Positions 46,285 to 58,740 are shown, counted from the stretch's first letter. The stretch is 62,000 nt of DNA from Gnetum montanum (GCA_015680685.1 MNCI01004284.1:293171-355170), one strand, 5' to 3'. Translations and numbers: made by a program. The notes: generated from the letters alone by a model not told the origin.

Positions 46285-46515
46285 TGGTAGTCGCACCAGG
46301 CAGTGTCTGCAATGAAGATAAAGTAGCAGCACCAAGCACCACCTGCCACGACATAAAACTGGCACTGTCAGTCCACTATGACTATAAACTGGCATTACAC
46401 GTCTACTATGACGTAAAAATGACATGTACAGTCCGCTGGGACCTTAAACCAGCACAGCCATCCACTGGGACCTTAAACCAGCACACGGTCTACCAAGACA
46501 TTAAACTGGGTTCGC
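46285..46515 (+). repeat. Boundary-motif array, element B, after integrase
   Basis: Seven or eight copies of about 30 bp of the form GTCCACTATGACTATAAACTGGCATTACA, GTCCGCTGGGACCTTAAACCAGCACA and so on, in direct tandem order. The clearest instance of the motif. Confidence 0.85.
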
Positions 46516-47499
46516 ATCGCATTCTCAACATGCACCACCACCAGATACACGTCGAATGAAGGAGCATGGAACTGGAGCTTGGGTGGGACATCGTAGCTCC
46601 AGGATGCAGTTCTTGATGTAAGGAGAACATGGTCCGGGGTATACGCGCTGCCACCCTCGGTGTCATGCTGACCCTTCAAAGACGTCGTATGATGTCATAC
46701 AGGCTCTTCAAACCTACCGTTGCCATGGCCCACCACCCTGATGGTAGTTCCTAGGATTGTTGCTGCTTCTGAGGTACTGACAGTATTGTGGCCTAGCCAC
46801 AATATTGTTGCTCCTCAATTCCCTGCCAAGGTTTCAGCTCACGCAATGTTTAGCTATGTGGTAGTTGATCTCATAGCTGAACTAAGCATGCATTCCTTTG
46901 GTGGGGATTCCAGTGCATCTGTGCCCCTAGTGCCTTGGGGAACAACTCCCCCATGACCAGTGCTACCAAGACCACTGCTGGCCTCCCTGCTTTGGGCATC
47001 TCACACAAGCAATGGTGCCCAAGAGTAACAACAATGCCAACAGCCAGCAAGACCTCGTACCCACAGATGCATCTTGCTACAGCAACAAAGGCTACAGCGT
47101 CGTGAAGCAAGTGCCTCGACTAACATGGCTATTTGAGAGTGCAAATTTCAGCATGCGCGTAATACAACTTGCCATGCAGAAGACTCCAGTAGGCAAGTTA
47201 GAACCCTCCATGGATGTAATGCAACTCATTCTGTGGAGGGGACACTTACCTACAGGAGGTTGAAGAATAGCGCCAGCCATAATGAAAATGCAAACGAGCC
47301 CCTCAGAGCACTCTGACAAGGGACTTGGCTAAACATCATCTTTGCTCTCTACTTTAACCTCTGCAAAACCAATGCAACACTCTCAAGCATGGCCAAGTGA
47401 CATCCCAGCACTCAATAAGCAACAACTTTAGCATTTCACCTGCTGTGGTGTTTCGTATTCTTTGCCGATGTCCATCGAGCCTATTCTCCATATTTTGAC
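46516..47499 (+). other. 3' untranslated region of element B
   Basis: Between the motif array and the purine tract. Frames up to 91 codons exist but none is recognisable or supported by a homologue in A'. No other structure was seen. Confidence 0.4.
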
Positions 47500-47512
47500 A
47501 AAGAGGGGCTAA
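47500..47512 (+). promoter_or_regulatory. Polypurine tract of element B
   Basis: AAAGAGGGGCTAA abuts the 3' LTR start at 47513. It matches the A' tract. Confidence 0.75.
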
Positions 47513-49264
47513 TGAAACATCCTAAAAAACGTAGGGTCATCCTAGTCTCACCAGGATCTTGCAGTCTGCACAGCACGATGGCAGTTCATCAGGAGAAGAA
47601 TGCTCTAAGTCCAAGTTGGCCAGTTTAGCAAATTTGCTACTTTGAGCATGGATAGGTTTTGTACCATCCTGTCCTCCCACCAAAGTAGCCTAAATAGCTG
47701 GTAGCTTGCTTAGGAACAGCGTGCAGAATCAGTGACACCATCTTGGATGCGCAAGAAACAATTCGGCAAGTTTTCTAAGTCATGAAGCCTGCTAAGCTAT
47801 GTTACGCTATGTAGCGTAGCAAGCTTTAGAAGATAATTGTGAAACTAAGTGCTACGCTATGCGACGTTACAAGGCGTAGCATGGTAATGACTTCACTCCC
47901 CACTCCCCTCGCCCAATTTCAAGTTTTGTCGTGATGTCCTTCTTTCGTTAGGAAGCGGCGGACTATGTCTGCTACTACGCTACGCTGAGCTACATAGCGT
48001 AGCAAGGTGTAGCAATCCTACGGAAGAGACAAAAGGCAGTTCGAAAGGTGAAGTCGACAAATTTTGCAAAACTTGCATCGTAGGAGAATGGTTTGCAAAT
48101 TGGTAAAACTCTTGCGACTAAGGCAAGTTGCTACTCTACGCTACGCTACGTAGCGTAGCAAGCATGTAATAAACAGCAGAACATGTGACAAGGTGCTACG
48201 CTACGCCGATCATGCTACATCACAAAGCACAACAAGGCAAAGAGGTGGTTGCATGACATCAATGTAGTCCACCTAATCAGACTATTGGCATGTGTCTCCA
48301 GACGTTGACGGTGCGATTATAGCGTGGTAGGATCACAGTTATTGCATGGCAAATTCGGATCACAACAATCTTGTAAGCCCAACGGTCATAGATGGCTTGA
48401 ATAGCACCAATAAGATAGCACAAGCCTGCAGCACGTAGCATTCAAAATCACTTTTTTTTTACCTTTAGCCCTATAAATATCCCGGCAAACAGCATATAAA
48501 GCCCGATGATGTTTTACTAAATAAAAAGATACCCGCAATTGGGAAAAGTTAGCAAGTGATAAAGGTGGAAATTTCAAAAGAGTTAGCATCTTTCTAGAAG
48601 CAAGCAACTTCCAAGTAGTGGGGACTTTGCCTTGAAATTATGAAACAAAGATTTCCTCTCTAGCTAGCATTGTAATAATCAAAGTCTTCTGTTTAACACT
48701 AGAAACAGAGAGTCTCTTCCGGCTGGCATGAGATCTCCATCTTTGTTCTACCACCTTGGTAGAGCCCTACATTGTTTGTATGAGAAGTCCATGTCCAAGC
48801 ACATAGCTCTTTCCCTTTTTCGGCACGTCTTAGTTGCTCTTGGGACCTCTGCACCCTATCACGCTATGCAATCGATTGTATCCATCCTGACTAGACGAGT
48901 TTGTAGCTTTGGAGCGGTGCATGTTTCTAATCATACTTTACTTTAACCCCTCTTTACTATCTCATTTCTTTGCATTATTTTCTATTTTTGTTCATCTTTA
49001 AGCATTATTTCGTATTACTGTTGCACTTTCATAGTTTTTCTCCTGCTTTATTTACCCGTAAGCATTATCTCGCATTTCGCATTATTTACGTTGCAAAAGG
49101 CTATATTGACGCTGACGTAAGTCCCTGTCTGATCAACTAGACCATTCAGGGCACCCTGTATTCGCACACACCCAACACAACCCTCCCGTGGATATGGGGT
49201 TGGAACTGTCGTGTCCGCCGACCCCCAGCGTTTCTTCTAGCCACCGACATTTTCGGTCACTACA
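47513..49264 (+). repeat. 3' LTR of element B
   Basis: It starts TGAAACATCCTAAAAAACG and ends GGTCACTACA, and is collinear with 30730-32468 throughout. By eye roughly one base in ten to fifteen differs, mostly transitions. It carries the same palindrome cluster (47790-48220). Confidence 0.9.
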
Positions 49265-51490
49265 AGTCCTAGCATGGAAGAACAATGCAACTTAGATCTA
49301 GGCTAATTTTGACCTCATTGACTATGCATGTCAGCCTCCAGGGTTATTGGGATCAAGGACTAGGATTTGGTGTTAAATTTTGGCTATTTTGGATATTTTG
49401 AAGCATTTTCTTAGCTTCCCAATATTTTTCCATGCTAGGAATAGGATGCTCAATCTAGAAAAATATGGATAATCAATTTTTGGCCTTTTGACATTAGTTT
49501 CTTAAAGTTTGAAAGCTCCAAATGATGTCGGTAGGGTCCTAGAGCACATGCAAGATTAGTTAATGTTGTTCTAAGGTAGTTATGGATACCAAATGACTCT
49601 TCCCATTGATTTTCACATTGAGTAGCATGAACGAGAGAATCCACCAGATCTAGCCTAGCTTTGACTTTAATTAACCATGGATGTCATCCTCTTGGGCTAT
49701 CAAGGTCAAAGACTAGGGTTTGGGGTTAAAACTGGTTAGTTTATTAGTTTTCCAAGTGGTTTTTGAGCTTTCCCCTCTCTTTTTATGCTAGGGATCATAT
49801 GCCTATTGTTGAAAATTAGGGTGAAATATATTTTCATATTTTCACAACATTTTTTATCATGCATGTAGGTCCTTGAGGTTACTAGTGATGATGGTAAATG
49901 CCTGGTGTCAAATTTTTGCTATTTAAAAGATTGATGAGTGGTTTTTTGGCCTCTCCTATTTTTTTCACATTAGGGCTTCCATGCACACTGTGGAAAATCT
50001 TGGAAAAATATTTTTAATCATTTTTTATCACTTTTAGTCATGCATGCAAGCTTCCAAGATTTCCAGTATCAACTACTGCTATTTGATGTTAATATTTAGT
50101 TGTCTCAAGGGTCACTAGGCATTTTTGGGCTTCACCCCTTTTTTCCATGCTAGGGCTTCCATGCTCAGCATGGAAAATTATGGAAATAATTTTTTTGATC
50201 ATTTTTTGTCACTTTTAGTTATGCATGTAGACTTCTAAGGTTGCTAGCATCGATTGCTGATACTTAATATCAAATTTTGGCTATTTCAAGGGTTATTAGG
50301 CATTTTTTGATCTCCCCCAATTTTTTCCACGTTGGGCCATCCATGCTTAGTGTAGAAAATTTGGGGAAAATATTTTTTATCATTTTTGGTCACTTTTGGT
50401 CATGCATGTAGGCTTCCAAGGTTGTCAGTGTCGACTACTAACATCTGTTGTCAAAATTTAGCTGTTCCAAGGGTCATCAGGTAATGTTTTAGCTTACACT
50501 CATTTTTGTTACACTGTGGCTTCCATGCTCAATGTGGAAAATTTGGGGGAAATCTTTTTGATCCTTTAATGATCACTTTGGCTATGCATGAGTGTCTGCA
50601 AGGTTACTGGTCTTGGCCATCAATGCCTAAGGTCAAGATCTGATCATTTTGGAGGCTTTGAGGGGGTTCTAAAGCTTTCTCCCTTTTTTCCATGCTAAGG
50701 GTGGAAGGCTCAACATGAAAGAGATCTTCCCCAATCAAGAAAGTTAGATCTAGGCTAGATCAACAATGAATCAACCATGCATGTCAACCTTCAAGTTTAC
50801 CAGCGTTGACAGTCAATGTTGGGTGTTAAGATTCAATAGTTTGGAGGCTTCTAAGTGCCTCATTCAATATCCACCTTTCTTCCATGCTAGGCATGGTGGA
50901 CCCAACATGGATGAGAGGGAGATGAAAATTGTATCATTTTTGACAATTTTGGAGCTTTTAGAAGCTTCAAAGGGTTTTGGTAGGGTCTAGGGGTCAGCAA
51001 GAATTAAGAAATGGTTATTAGGTCATAAATTTATGTTATTTTTGGCTTCCCCCTTCTAATGACTTTGAGGGTGAGAAGCTTAGCATGGAAGAAGCTTTCC
51101 CTAGTGTAGAAAACACCAAGTCCTAGATTTTAACTAATTTTGACAAGCTCTTATGGGATTCCAAGGTTGCCAAAGATGCTTGGAGGGGTTCTAGGTTACA
51201 TGGGGCCCAATTTGGGGTCAAACTTGTGCTATATGAGTGTTGGAAGGCAAGAGTGAGTGTTACCCCCCCTTCTTCCATGCTGGGCATTGCTACTCTAGGA
51301 TGGAAATTCATGGTGTCTACCCTTGCTCATGTCTTATCTACTTTTGGAAACCTAGGGTTGAAAAAAGCAAGTTTGAGTTACTAAAAATAGATAAATATTG
51401 GTAATTTTAATAAATTTATGAAATAATGGGCATGTTTCCACATTGGGCATGGTGTTCCCAACATGGATGCATGTGGTTAAGGTTGTCATA
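49265..51490. repeat. About 183-bp tandem array, right part (spacer of A')
   Basis: The same phased word recurs at about 49427, 49611, 49782, 49964, 50143, 50324, 50506, 50687, 50878, 51055 and 51272, with steps mostly 171-191. Units from 49780 to 50600 are especially alike, repeating ATCATTTTT..TCACTTTTGGTCATGCATG and a GGTTGCTAG segment. About 12 units here plus 7 on the other side of element B. Confidence 0.8.
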
Positions 51491-53470
51491 ATGTCTTAAG
51501 TGTGAAAATTGGTAAAAATCTTAGCGTTGCTGCAATTTTTGGTCAAGAGTGAAAGTGCAAGGTGGGGCCCATAATTCAAAATTTAAAATTTTGAATAGTG
51601 AAGTTGTTTCCCATCCAAAACCAACATGAACTAGACTTTCCCCTCCTACACTTTAGTGCACTTGTAGTTATGGTGCATTGAATTCGCAGCTAGGGTTTCA
51701 AGGTATGCGTTTAGGTTTTAGAGGAGTTTTATATGTCAAAATTTGCTAGTTTTTATCACAACTGTCATTCTATAGCAACAACACATTGGAGGAGATCTCT
51801 GGTAGAGGTTCTTGTGGTAGCTACAACTAATTCCCAGATTGGAAGCCTCCCATCTCCCCTATAGCATATGCAAAACTCCTATCTTCTCTTAATCTCCATC
51901 ATCCTCAACGTTGAGCTTGCCATGGCACAAGCTGTGAGGGGAAAAGAGAAAAAACTCTAGGATACAAAGGATGGATGAACATGCTCGGGAGTTATGGCTA
52001 TTTTCCTAATGTTGCATAGTTAGGTTGTTTGTGTTACTTTTGTGATTTTATGTAACTTTGGAAAAAATTTTCTAAGAAATTAGCAAAGGTTTTGGTTATC
52101 TTCTAGTCATGCTATGTAGGCATTGGCTTTACCTTTCAAATAGAGGTAGAATCACTCCAATTGGAATTAAAATGAATTTTCTACAGATTTTTCAGTTAAG
52201 CACGTCTAGTAAGGATGTTTGTGTTGTTTTCAAATTATTATCTAAATTGACGAATTTTTCTTGCATAAATGGAACAGGTTTTGAATCTTTCTTAGCATAG
52301 TTATGTAGGGTTTGATTTATGCTTTCAAATGGTGATGGAATCACTCCGTTTGAAGCTCGAATGAATTTTTATGAATTTTTTCTATGCCTATGTGAATCAA
52401 GGCACAAATCATTATTGTAGTACATTACCTATTTTTAAATAGAAGTGGTTGATATGTATAACTTATTTTTTTCTTTTGTGAACATGTAAAATTAATGCTT
52501 AATTTTTCTTTTTTTCAAGAAGAGTAAAAATTTTTTCTATTTTAAATAAGATTTTACTATGGATACATGGATTTTTCTAAGTTTATTATGCTTTTTCTAA
52601 ATTTTTGCATAGCTTAGATGCTTTTTCCAAATTAGTTCATGCTTTGCATAATTTAGATATTTTTTTCCTAAGCTTTGTGCTTGCTTTTTCTAAATTTATT
52701 CATAATGTAGATTCTATTTGCATAACTTGCATATATTGGTTTTCAAATTCATGTATAACTTAGATGCTTTTTTAAAATTTATGCATAATTTAGGCTAAGA
52801 CTTAGTTTTTGCTATAATGTTTTGGCTATAAAGGCTATAATATGTGGTAACACTGCTTCTATGGAATTTCTCAAGCTAATTTAGATAAACATCTAAGAAC
52901 GTTGTACAGAGGTTGATTTCACTCTGACTTAGGAAGTTTTTTCTAAATTTGTTAAGAAATTTAGATTGGTCATGATGTAAGGTTATGCAAGCTTGTAATA
53001 ATGTTTTCTTGTGGAATTACCTAGATTAATTTGAATAAACACCTTAGATCTTTTTATAGAGTTTTCAACTTCCACTACATGTTCTGTCTAAATTTGCTAA
53101 GTAACTCTAATAGGCCATACTATTTTTTCTTTGAAAGGTTGTAATAATCCCTCCAGATGCCACTCAATAACCTCCTTCAATTTAGCTTATTTTTGTTTTT
53201 ATGTTGATGGCTATGACTAGCCAGGACTATGTTATAGATTATTATTATTCTTTGACATTTTTTACCACACAATGTGGCCATGGCTATGTATGTTATGGAC
53301 ATTTTAATTTTAAATCAAATATTGGTTTTATTTTGGCTATATGCATTTATAGTAGTGGTAGATATTGTAAATGTTGTAAACCTTGAAAACAACTATGTTG
53401 ATGTTTTTTGTTATAAAATCAAATAGCTAATCGATGCGATAATAGGCTAAGCAAAAAGAGATATAGTAAT
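51491..53470. other. AT-rich spacer of element A'
   Basis: About 2 kb between the tandem array and the motif cluster. Long T/A-rich stretches with repeated words such as TTTTTCTAAATTTATTCATG and CTTAGATGCTTTTT (52570-52810). No coding signal on either strand; the antisense gene seen in A and B is not detectable here. Confidence 0.5.
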
Positions 53471-53474
53471 AAAA

Positions 53475-53670
53475 GGGATGTTTGCTAGTTTTAGGCCATT
53501 TCTGGCATAGGTTATATAGTTTCACTTGTTTAAGGCCATGGTATGCCATATTGCCAATTTATAGTCTTAGTAGATGTAGTGCTAGTTTAACATCTTAGTG
53601 GATGATGGTGCTAGTTTAACGTCTTAGCAAATGCTAGTGCTAGTTTAATGTCTTAGTAAATAATGTCTAA
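53475..53670 (-). repeat. Boundary-motif cluster, element A', after protease
   Basis: Six copies on the minus strand, e.g. GACATTAAACTAGCACTA, GACGTTAAACTAGCACCA, GATGTTAAACTAGCAC, GGCCTTAAACAAG, spaced about 28-35 bp. Equivalent to 6955-7140 in A. Confidence 0.7.
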
Positions 53671-53869
53671 AAGAGACACTTTTTCAATGTTAAAACATAA
53701 GTAAAAATAAAGAAAGGTTTTAGAAAATAGGTAACAATGTAAATAAACTTAGGCTACATGCATAGGCAACTTGCATAGAATAATAAAGATATAATAATCT
53801 ACCAAAGAGAAGTAAGGCTATTTAGCTATCAATGCATTTAGTCATAGGGACATGGGAAGATTAAGGTTA

Positions 53870-54960
53870 ACTTCACTTGTGCAGATTCTTCCTAATCTTT
53901 TCAAGATTAGGGGGTGAGTAAGGCCTACTTTGCACGAGGTTGTATTTGTCATCCCCTTCACTTAGAATGTCAAAAGGGAGTTCATTCCATAATGTATCCC
54001 ATTGCCTATCATTGTCATCATTGGCTATCTTGGGTTTTTACTCTTCATGTTTCAGATCTTCTTCTTGAAGCTTCACTTCATACCCCTATTCTATGTCTAC
54101 ATTGTTAATAGCTAGGGGAACCATGTTATCACCATGAATGATGATTTCACCTCCCTTGTAAGGAAGGTCAATTTCTTGATGGATGGATGAGGACATAGCT
54201 CATAATTGAGCCAACCAAGGTCTTCCCAAGATCAAGTTGAATCTTGGTGTTTCTTCCACCACCAAGAAGTTTGTGATTGTAGGGAATTAATCTCTAGCTA
54301 CAAAATACAAGAAGATAGAGTCCTTGATAGCAACTCTTGATCCATTGAAGAACTTAAGAGCTATGGTGGTTGTAGGTTGTACTTGCTCAATTAAGCCTAA
54401 GAATTTAACAATGGTTCATGGGATGACATTGGTTGTGGATCCATCATCAACATATATTGGGTGTATTTTAAATTGTCCTATGCATATGATTATGAATAAA
54501 TGGGTTGTAGTCACTTCACCATTTTTGGGATTAACCTTAATTTCACTATTGTGAAATGTTAAGGGTGTTGACTTCTCCTCCCTTGGTGGTGGTGGAATAA
54601 TCACTACATGGATGGCTTCCTTGTTAGTAGGAATATCCTCACTAATGGGTATGGAGGTTAACATTTTGAATAGCACCTCACAATATGTGGCAAAAGTCAT
54701 GATTAGGTCATAAAAGCTTAGGGTTCTGTTTTTTCTACTTAAGTGATTGCTTAACTTGGTCCATTACACTAAGGAAGTTTTTGTTGTTGGCCATGGGTTT
54801 GTCACTCAACTTGTGCTTTACTTCCTCCATGCATCCCAAAATTCAGACTTTAGATTTAGGCTTTGGCTATCATGGCTCTTCCTTGTTTTTGTGGTTGTGG
54901 GATTTGATGTCCTTTTGTGGCTTGTTGGTTGAATGAGATGGGATAGAGGAGGTCATGGGT
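53870..54960 (-). pseudogene. Protease region of element A' (decayed)
   Basis: The open block at 54700-54416 reads EVLFKMLTSIPISEDIPTNK and IHPIYVDDGSTTNVIP; here the active-site triplet is D-D-G. It matches A (5820-6090) closely, including PISEDI. The second conserved strand (FNLILGRPWLAQL-like) is at about 54240-54200, and the ORF tail, SFPNL.., at about 53900. Stops and frame shifts are present. Confidence 0.7.
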
Positions 54961-56025
54961 ATAGCTGAAATGGAGTGGGCTTCAATGAACCCACTTCCTT
55001 TTGTACCTCTGTATGCTTGTCTCCCTTGTTATCAATCCTTTGCTTATGCTTCTTTCCTTGGTTGGTCATAGTTTTTTGGTTGTTAGATGTAGGCTATAAG
55101 AAAGAGGTAGTAGCATTGGCCACCATAGGGAGTTTTTGGATAATTGTTTGGGCTATGGCTATTTGGATTATACTAGGTTGAAAGACCTTAATGACAAAAG
55201 GTTCCCTTGGAGGCATTTGTGATGGTACTCTCACAACAAAGACAAATCTTGAGCTATGGGAAGTTGAAGAAGATCTTTCAATTTAAATGAATACTTGAAT
55301 CATGAATGATTCTCTTGTGGGTATCTGATTATCATCGATGTTGAATGCTAAAATAACATAGGGGCTATCATTAGCATTCAACAGGTCTTTGTAGATATAC
55401 ATTGATTGGTTTTGTGGCTGAACTAGGTTAGAAGAATTTAAGATCAATTCCCCCCTATCTATCATTCATTGTATGTCATCCTTCAACTTAAGGTAGGACT
55501 CTATGACATGACTAGGAAATTGATGATAATGGTAAAAGTGGTTTAGCTTCAAGTATCTAGGAAATTAGGGATCATCCTTCATTGCTTCAGTGGAATCTTT
55601 GGCTATTTTGCATAGTCATTCATATTTCTCTCGAGCTGTTTTGGTCATTTGTTTATGTTTCATGCATCCATTTCTTAGTACTTTCTCTAGAAACTTAGAT
55701 GGTTTAAATAGCAATGTAGTGTATTTAGACCTATCCTTCCTTTTGAAGTTAGGTCTATTTATTGTCTATGTAGTTGTCCCAAAAATTGATGGTTGGTTAT
55801 TGTCATCATTGGTGGGGGCCTTGGGTGGGTTAACCTTCAGGCCTTGGTTCATGGTCTTGGTTTCCTTGGTTACAATTGCTATGGTAGTGTTGTTTTGTTT
55901 ACTCTTTTCTTTGTCTCTTTGATTGTGTTAATTTTTGTATGATATATAGGCTGGATCATGGCTGGCCTTCATGACATCCTCTATATTCTTAGTTTGTGAG
56001 AATGCTTAGCTAAGAGACTATGGAT
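54960..56025 (-). pseudogene. gag: gag C-terminal half of element A' (split by insertion H)
   Basis: It begins at the H insertion point (56026-56030 is the target duplication) with ESLS-like and EDVMKASHDPAYISYKN at about 55985-55925, the same phrase as in A at 4510-4560. A basic region follows, then a Cys/His stretch around 55540, and GELILNSSNLVQPQNQSMYI at about 55450-55390. Several stops. Confidence 0.65.
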
Positions 56026-56043
56026 CAAAGTGTTGGCAACCAT

Positions 56044-57300
56044 TTGGGACACGACCGCCAACGAGTGTCCTCGAACAAGATTCAGGTGCCTGCTGGTCTC
56101 TAGCAACACCAAGGCCTAGATACCTCCAAATAAACTTAGTAGTTAACGTGAGTATGTGTGTGTGCTGTTGCAGCATGCGGTTGTGAGAAATGTAATGATT
56201 GCGTTGTGTGTAAACTACAAATGACTTACTTTAAAGAGATTCAGCCAACTTTGCCAAGTACTGTGAGTTGTTGAAAATTTCCTATTTTGTTCAACTACCT
56301 AGTCTACGCGGTCCTTATAATACCTAATTGTAACAAATAAAATTTTGCAAAAACATTTGAGCACAACTCCGCAATCTACTCCTAATTTTCCCCAGAGAAA
56401 GAGATAGTTCCACAAGAAAACTAGAAATAGAGCAAGATTCGATGGAAATAAGCAGAAAAGAAAAGAAAGCAGATTTGTGTAGACCTCAAATATTTAAACA
56501 AGGTAAAATGACACGAGTAAACACTTCGCAATAAAGCTATCCCAAATTCAATATCTACGAATTGTTCAAACTTCCAAGGCTCAAACAAGCAATATCTTCA
56601 AGACAATCCTATTATGCTACCAAAAATTGCTGCGTAAACTACCACGTACGAGACTCCATTTTGACTAGATAATAGATGTCAACGATTGCATTCAAACAGA
56701 ACCTTTAAAAGACTTGACAATTTCTGATTGAAATACCACGAGAATTCACTTTAAAGATAAAAAGAAGCTATTCTGGTCCCATCAAAATACCAAAGATTTT
56801 CTGAACCCTCTCGACTACTGAATTGTTCAACGGCGTGACTACAAACAGAGGCTCTCTTACAACAATCCCAATAGCAGTTCCCACACGTTGCACAATAACG
56901 AAATTTACTACTAAAATGCTCTTAAGGCTTTTAAACACAAGCGCTTCTATGGCAAAATTTTAATAGAAATTTCTATCGGGCAACAAGAACAATAAGAGCA
57001 ATCTAAAAATCCCAAAATTACTTGCCAAGGATGATACTATCTAAACCACTAGCTAAACAATTTAAACAAAACAAAAAATGAAATGCATAACTCACAGGAC
57101 CATGACAAAGAGGCTGAAATCTTTACTCTAGCAAGCCATCTTACAAGCAATCGTCACAATTTCTTCTTTACAAAGCTCTTCTCAAGACCCCAAGTGTGTC
57201 TCCAAGTGAGAGCCCAAGTGCTAACTAGTAGCCTTCCAAAGTGTGATGTATGAGACCTCCCAAAAGTTCCAATGTTATGATATGTTATCCCCTCCTCCTT
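56044..57300. other. Non-coding part of insertion H
   Basis: No gene recognised. In minus-strand sense it lies downstream of the TATA box at 57323-57311 and would be R-U5 if H is an LTR. No tRNA, no long frame. Confidence 0.4.
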
Positions 57301-57310
57301 GACCCCTGAA

Positions 57311-57323
57311 GCCTTTTTATAGG
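57311..57323 (-). promoter_or_regulatory. TATA box in insertion H
   Basis: CCTATAAAAAGGC on the minus strand, a strong plant-type TATA match, downstream of the captured gene fragments. Confidence 0.5.
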
Positions 57324-57394
57324 GTTCAAAGGTAGGTAGGGAAGTTACAAAATATCTTGGGTGGTTTTAACCACCATAGAGACAAAAAGGCTAC

Positions 57395-57590
57395 GGTTGA
57401 CAAGTGTCCCATATAGTTGCCAAGTGTCTTCATGTAGTTGCCAAGTGTCTTCATTCAGTTGCCAAGTGGTCACCATGGAGATAAATAAGTTGTAGGTGAC
57501 AAGTGTCCTTGGTGGTTGAGAAGTAGCCCATTTAGTTGACAAGTGGCCATTTTGGAGACAAAAAGGCTATAGTTGACAAGTGGCCTTGGT
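57395..57590. repeat. Minisatellite in insertion H
   Basis: Seven or eight units of about 20-22 bp, of the form AGTTGCCAAGTGTCTTCATGT and AGTTGACAAGTGGCC. The three central units (57414-57475) are nearly identical. It lies just upstream of the TATA box in minus-strand sense. Confidence 0.75.
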
Positions 57591-57769
57591 GGTTACAATA
57601 TCATAGAAAATTAAAATACAATCACTAAGATACATAGAAATACAAGCTATAGTTGCAACTTATTCCATACATATATATCCTCTTTATTTTTCTTTTTCTT
57701 GGCAATATAGGAGGTGGCGGTAGGATGGTATTATAAAATCATGTAATCTAACACTCAAAAACACATAAA

Positions 57770-58085
57770 CATTTTTCCAGCAGGGCCTTTGTTTATCAGA
57801 GATCTGCTATTTGATTTGTTCTTTGTGAAGTAAAAGAAAAAAATATTCAAGCCCAGATCCAGGTCCTTCAAATTCTGATCTCTCCTTGTGGCAGCGTCCA
57901 AGAGTGTGCACTCCCGAGAGAACAACGATCTCCTAGTAGGTCATTCCCATTTGGTAAAAAATATCCCTCAAATGACTAGCACCTTTGGTTGCGTCCCTCT
58001 TCAGGCTAATCTTGCTCAGACTTGTCCAGTCTCTCGAGGTGGAAAGGAATGTTAGAGCCTCCAGTAACCACAGACGTTCCCGAAT
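57770..58085 (-). pseudogene. APX: Ascorbate peroxidase gene fragment
   Basis: Ascorbate peroxidase is a haem enzyme that reduces hydrogen peroxide with ascorbate. On the minus strand the first block (58080-58020) reads VVTGGSNIPFHLERLDKSEQ, the VEVTGGPxIPFHPGRxDK region. After a TAG and a small deletion the frame resumes DATKGASHLRDIFYQMGMT, a TAG, then EIVVLSGVHTLGRCHKERSE (haem-ligand His in SG.HTLG) and FEGPG. The C-terminal continuation to about 57770 is degraded. This is about a third of the enzyme; no introns are seen within it, so it may be cDNA-derived or a run of adjacent exons with introns lost. Two stops and a frameshift exclude function. Confidence 0.88.
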
Positions 58086-58740
58086 CCTTTGCAGCTACAG
58101 TCTTACAGGCATGCTTCCAGCCACCATGATTGCTATTGATATTGGAACTAGCTAAATTTTTCTTGCTTGATTTCCTCAAGTCGTTTCAGTTCTGCCTTCT
58201 GACCTGGTCCCAGCTCTCCTGTTGCCGCCGTAGCGAAAAATTTGCTTATGTGGATAGATCCACCATTGAATCTGAAGAAATCCTAGCAAGCACATCCCTG
58301 TGAGGCCGCGTACCGGCAAATGGATCAACCCTAATCCTAGCAGAAATTGCTGGCCATGAAGCGTCGTTCAAAATTCTCAGTCTTTCGCCTCCAGCGCCAC
58401 CCACAACATCTTTTCAGCTGCCATACCAATCTTGAACTCTGTTGATGCTGACGCAGGGAGAGGATCACGCCGTCGGTCGAGAATGGTAGGCGCTGCTGAT
58501 CTGTTTGAAAAAAAATGTTGGCATCATGTAGACTTCTTTTTAGAACCCTCACGGCATCGCAGCGCAGATTTGGATTGAACACAGTGATTCAAAACATGAA
58601 CATCATTTTTGCTTCCAATTTTAAGCATAGAAAATCCTTATTTCTGCTATGCTCCTCCTGATCTTTGCTTTGTTTTGCTTTGTTCAGCGCAATAGTTTTC
58701 TTCTGGCGACTATTTTGCATAGGGTTTCAATGGTTTCTGT
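58086..58740 (-). pseudogene. Unidentified gene-like fragment in insertion H
   Basis: Base composition is markedly richer in G and C than the surroundings, as in exons. Minus-strand frames include GAGGERLRILNDASWPAISA followed by RIRVDPFAGTRPHRDVLARI (about 58400-58280) and GELGPGQKAELKRLEEIKQE (about 58215-58160). I do not recognise the source. It sits between the xanthine dehydrogenase and ascorbate peroxidase pieces and may be a third captured host gene or their 5'/intronic sequence. Confidence 0.4.

Larger units (their letters stand above)
30730..49264 (+). mobile_element. Element B: full-length giant Tat-lineage retrotransposon
   Basis: 18.5 kb with two LTRs (1739 and 1752 bp), primer site, leader repeats, gag, protease, a 5.6-kb spacer with an antisense gene, RT, RNase H, archaeal-type RNase H, integrase, 3' motif array and purine tract. 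Flanks ATTCC (30725-30729) and AGTCC (49265-49269) look like a 5-bp target duplication with one change. It sits inside the tandem array of A'. It is structurally complete but every coding block has stops or frameshifts. Confidence 0.9.

Noticed and set aside
46516-47320. Several 65-91-codon frames in the B 3' region
   Set aside because: No recognisable domain, no homologue in A', and frames overlap on both strands as expected by chance in GC-richer DNA.
57345-57542. Frame with repeated TWQLHED peptide
   Set aside because: Translation of the minisatellite in insertion H.
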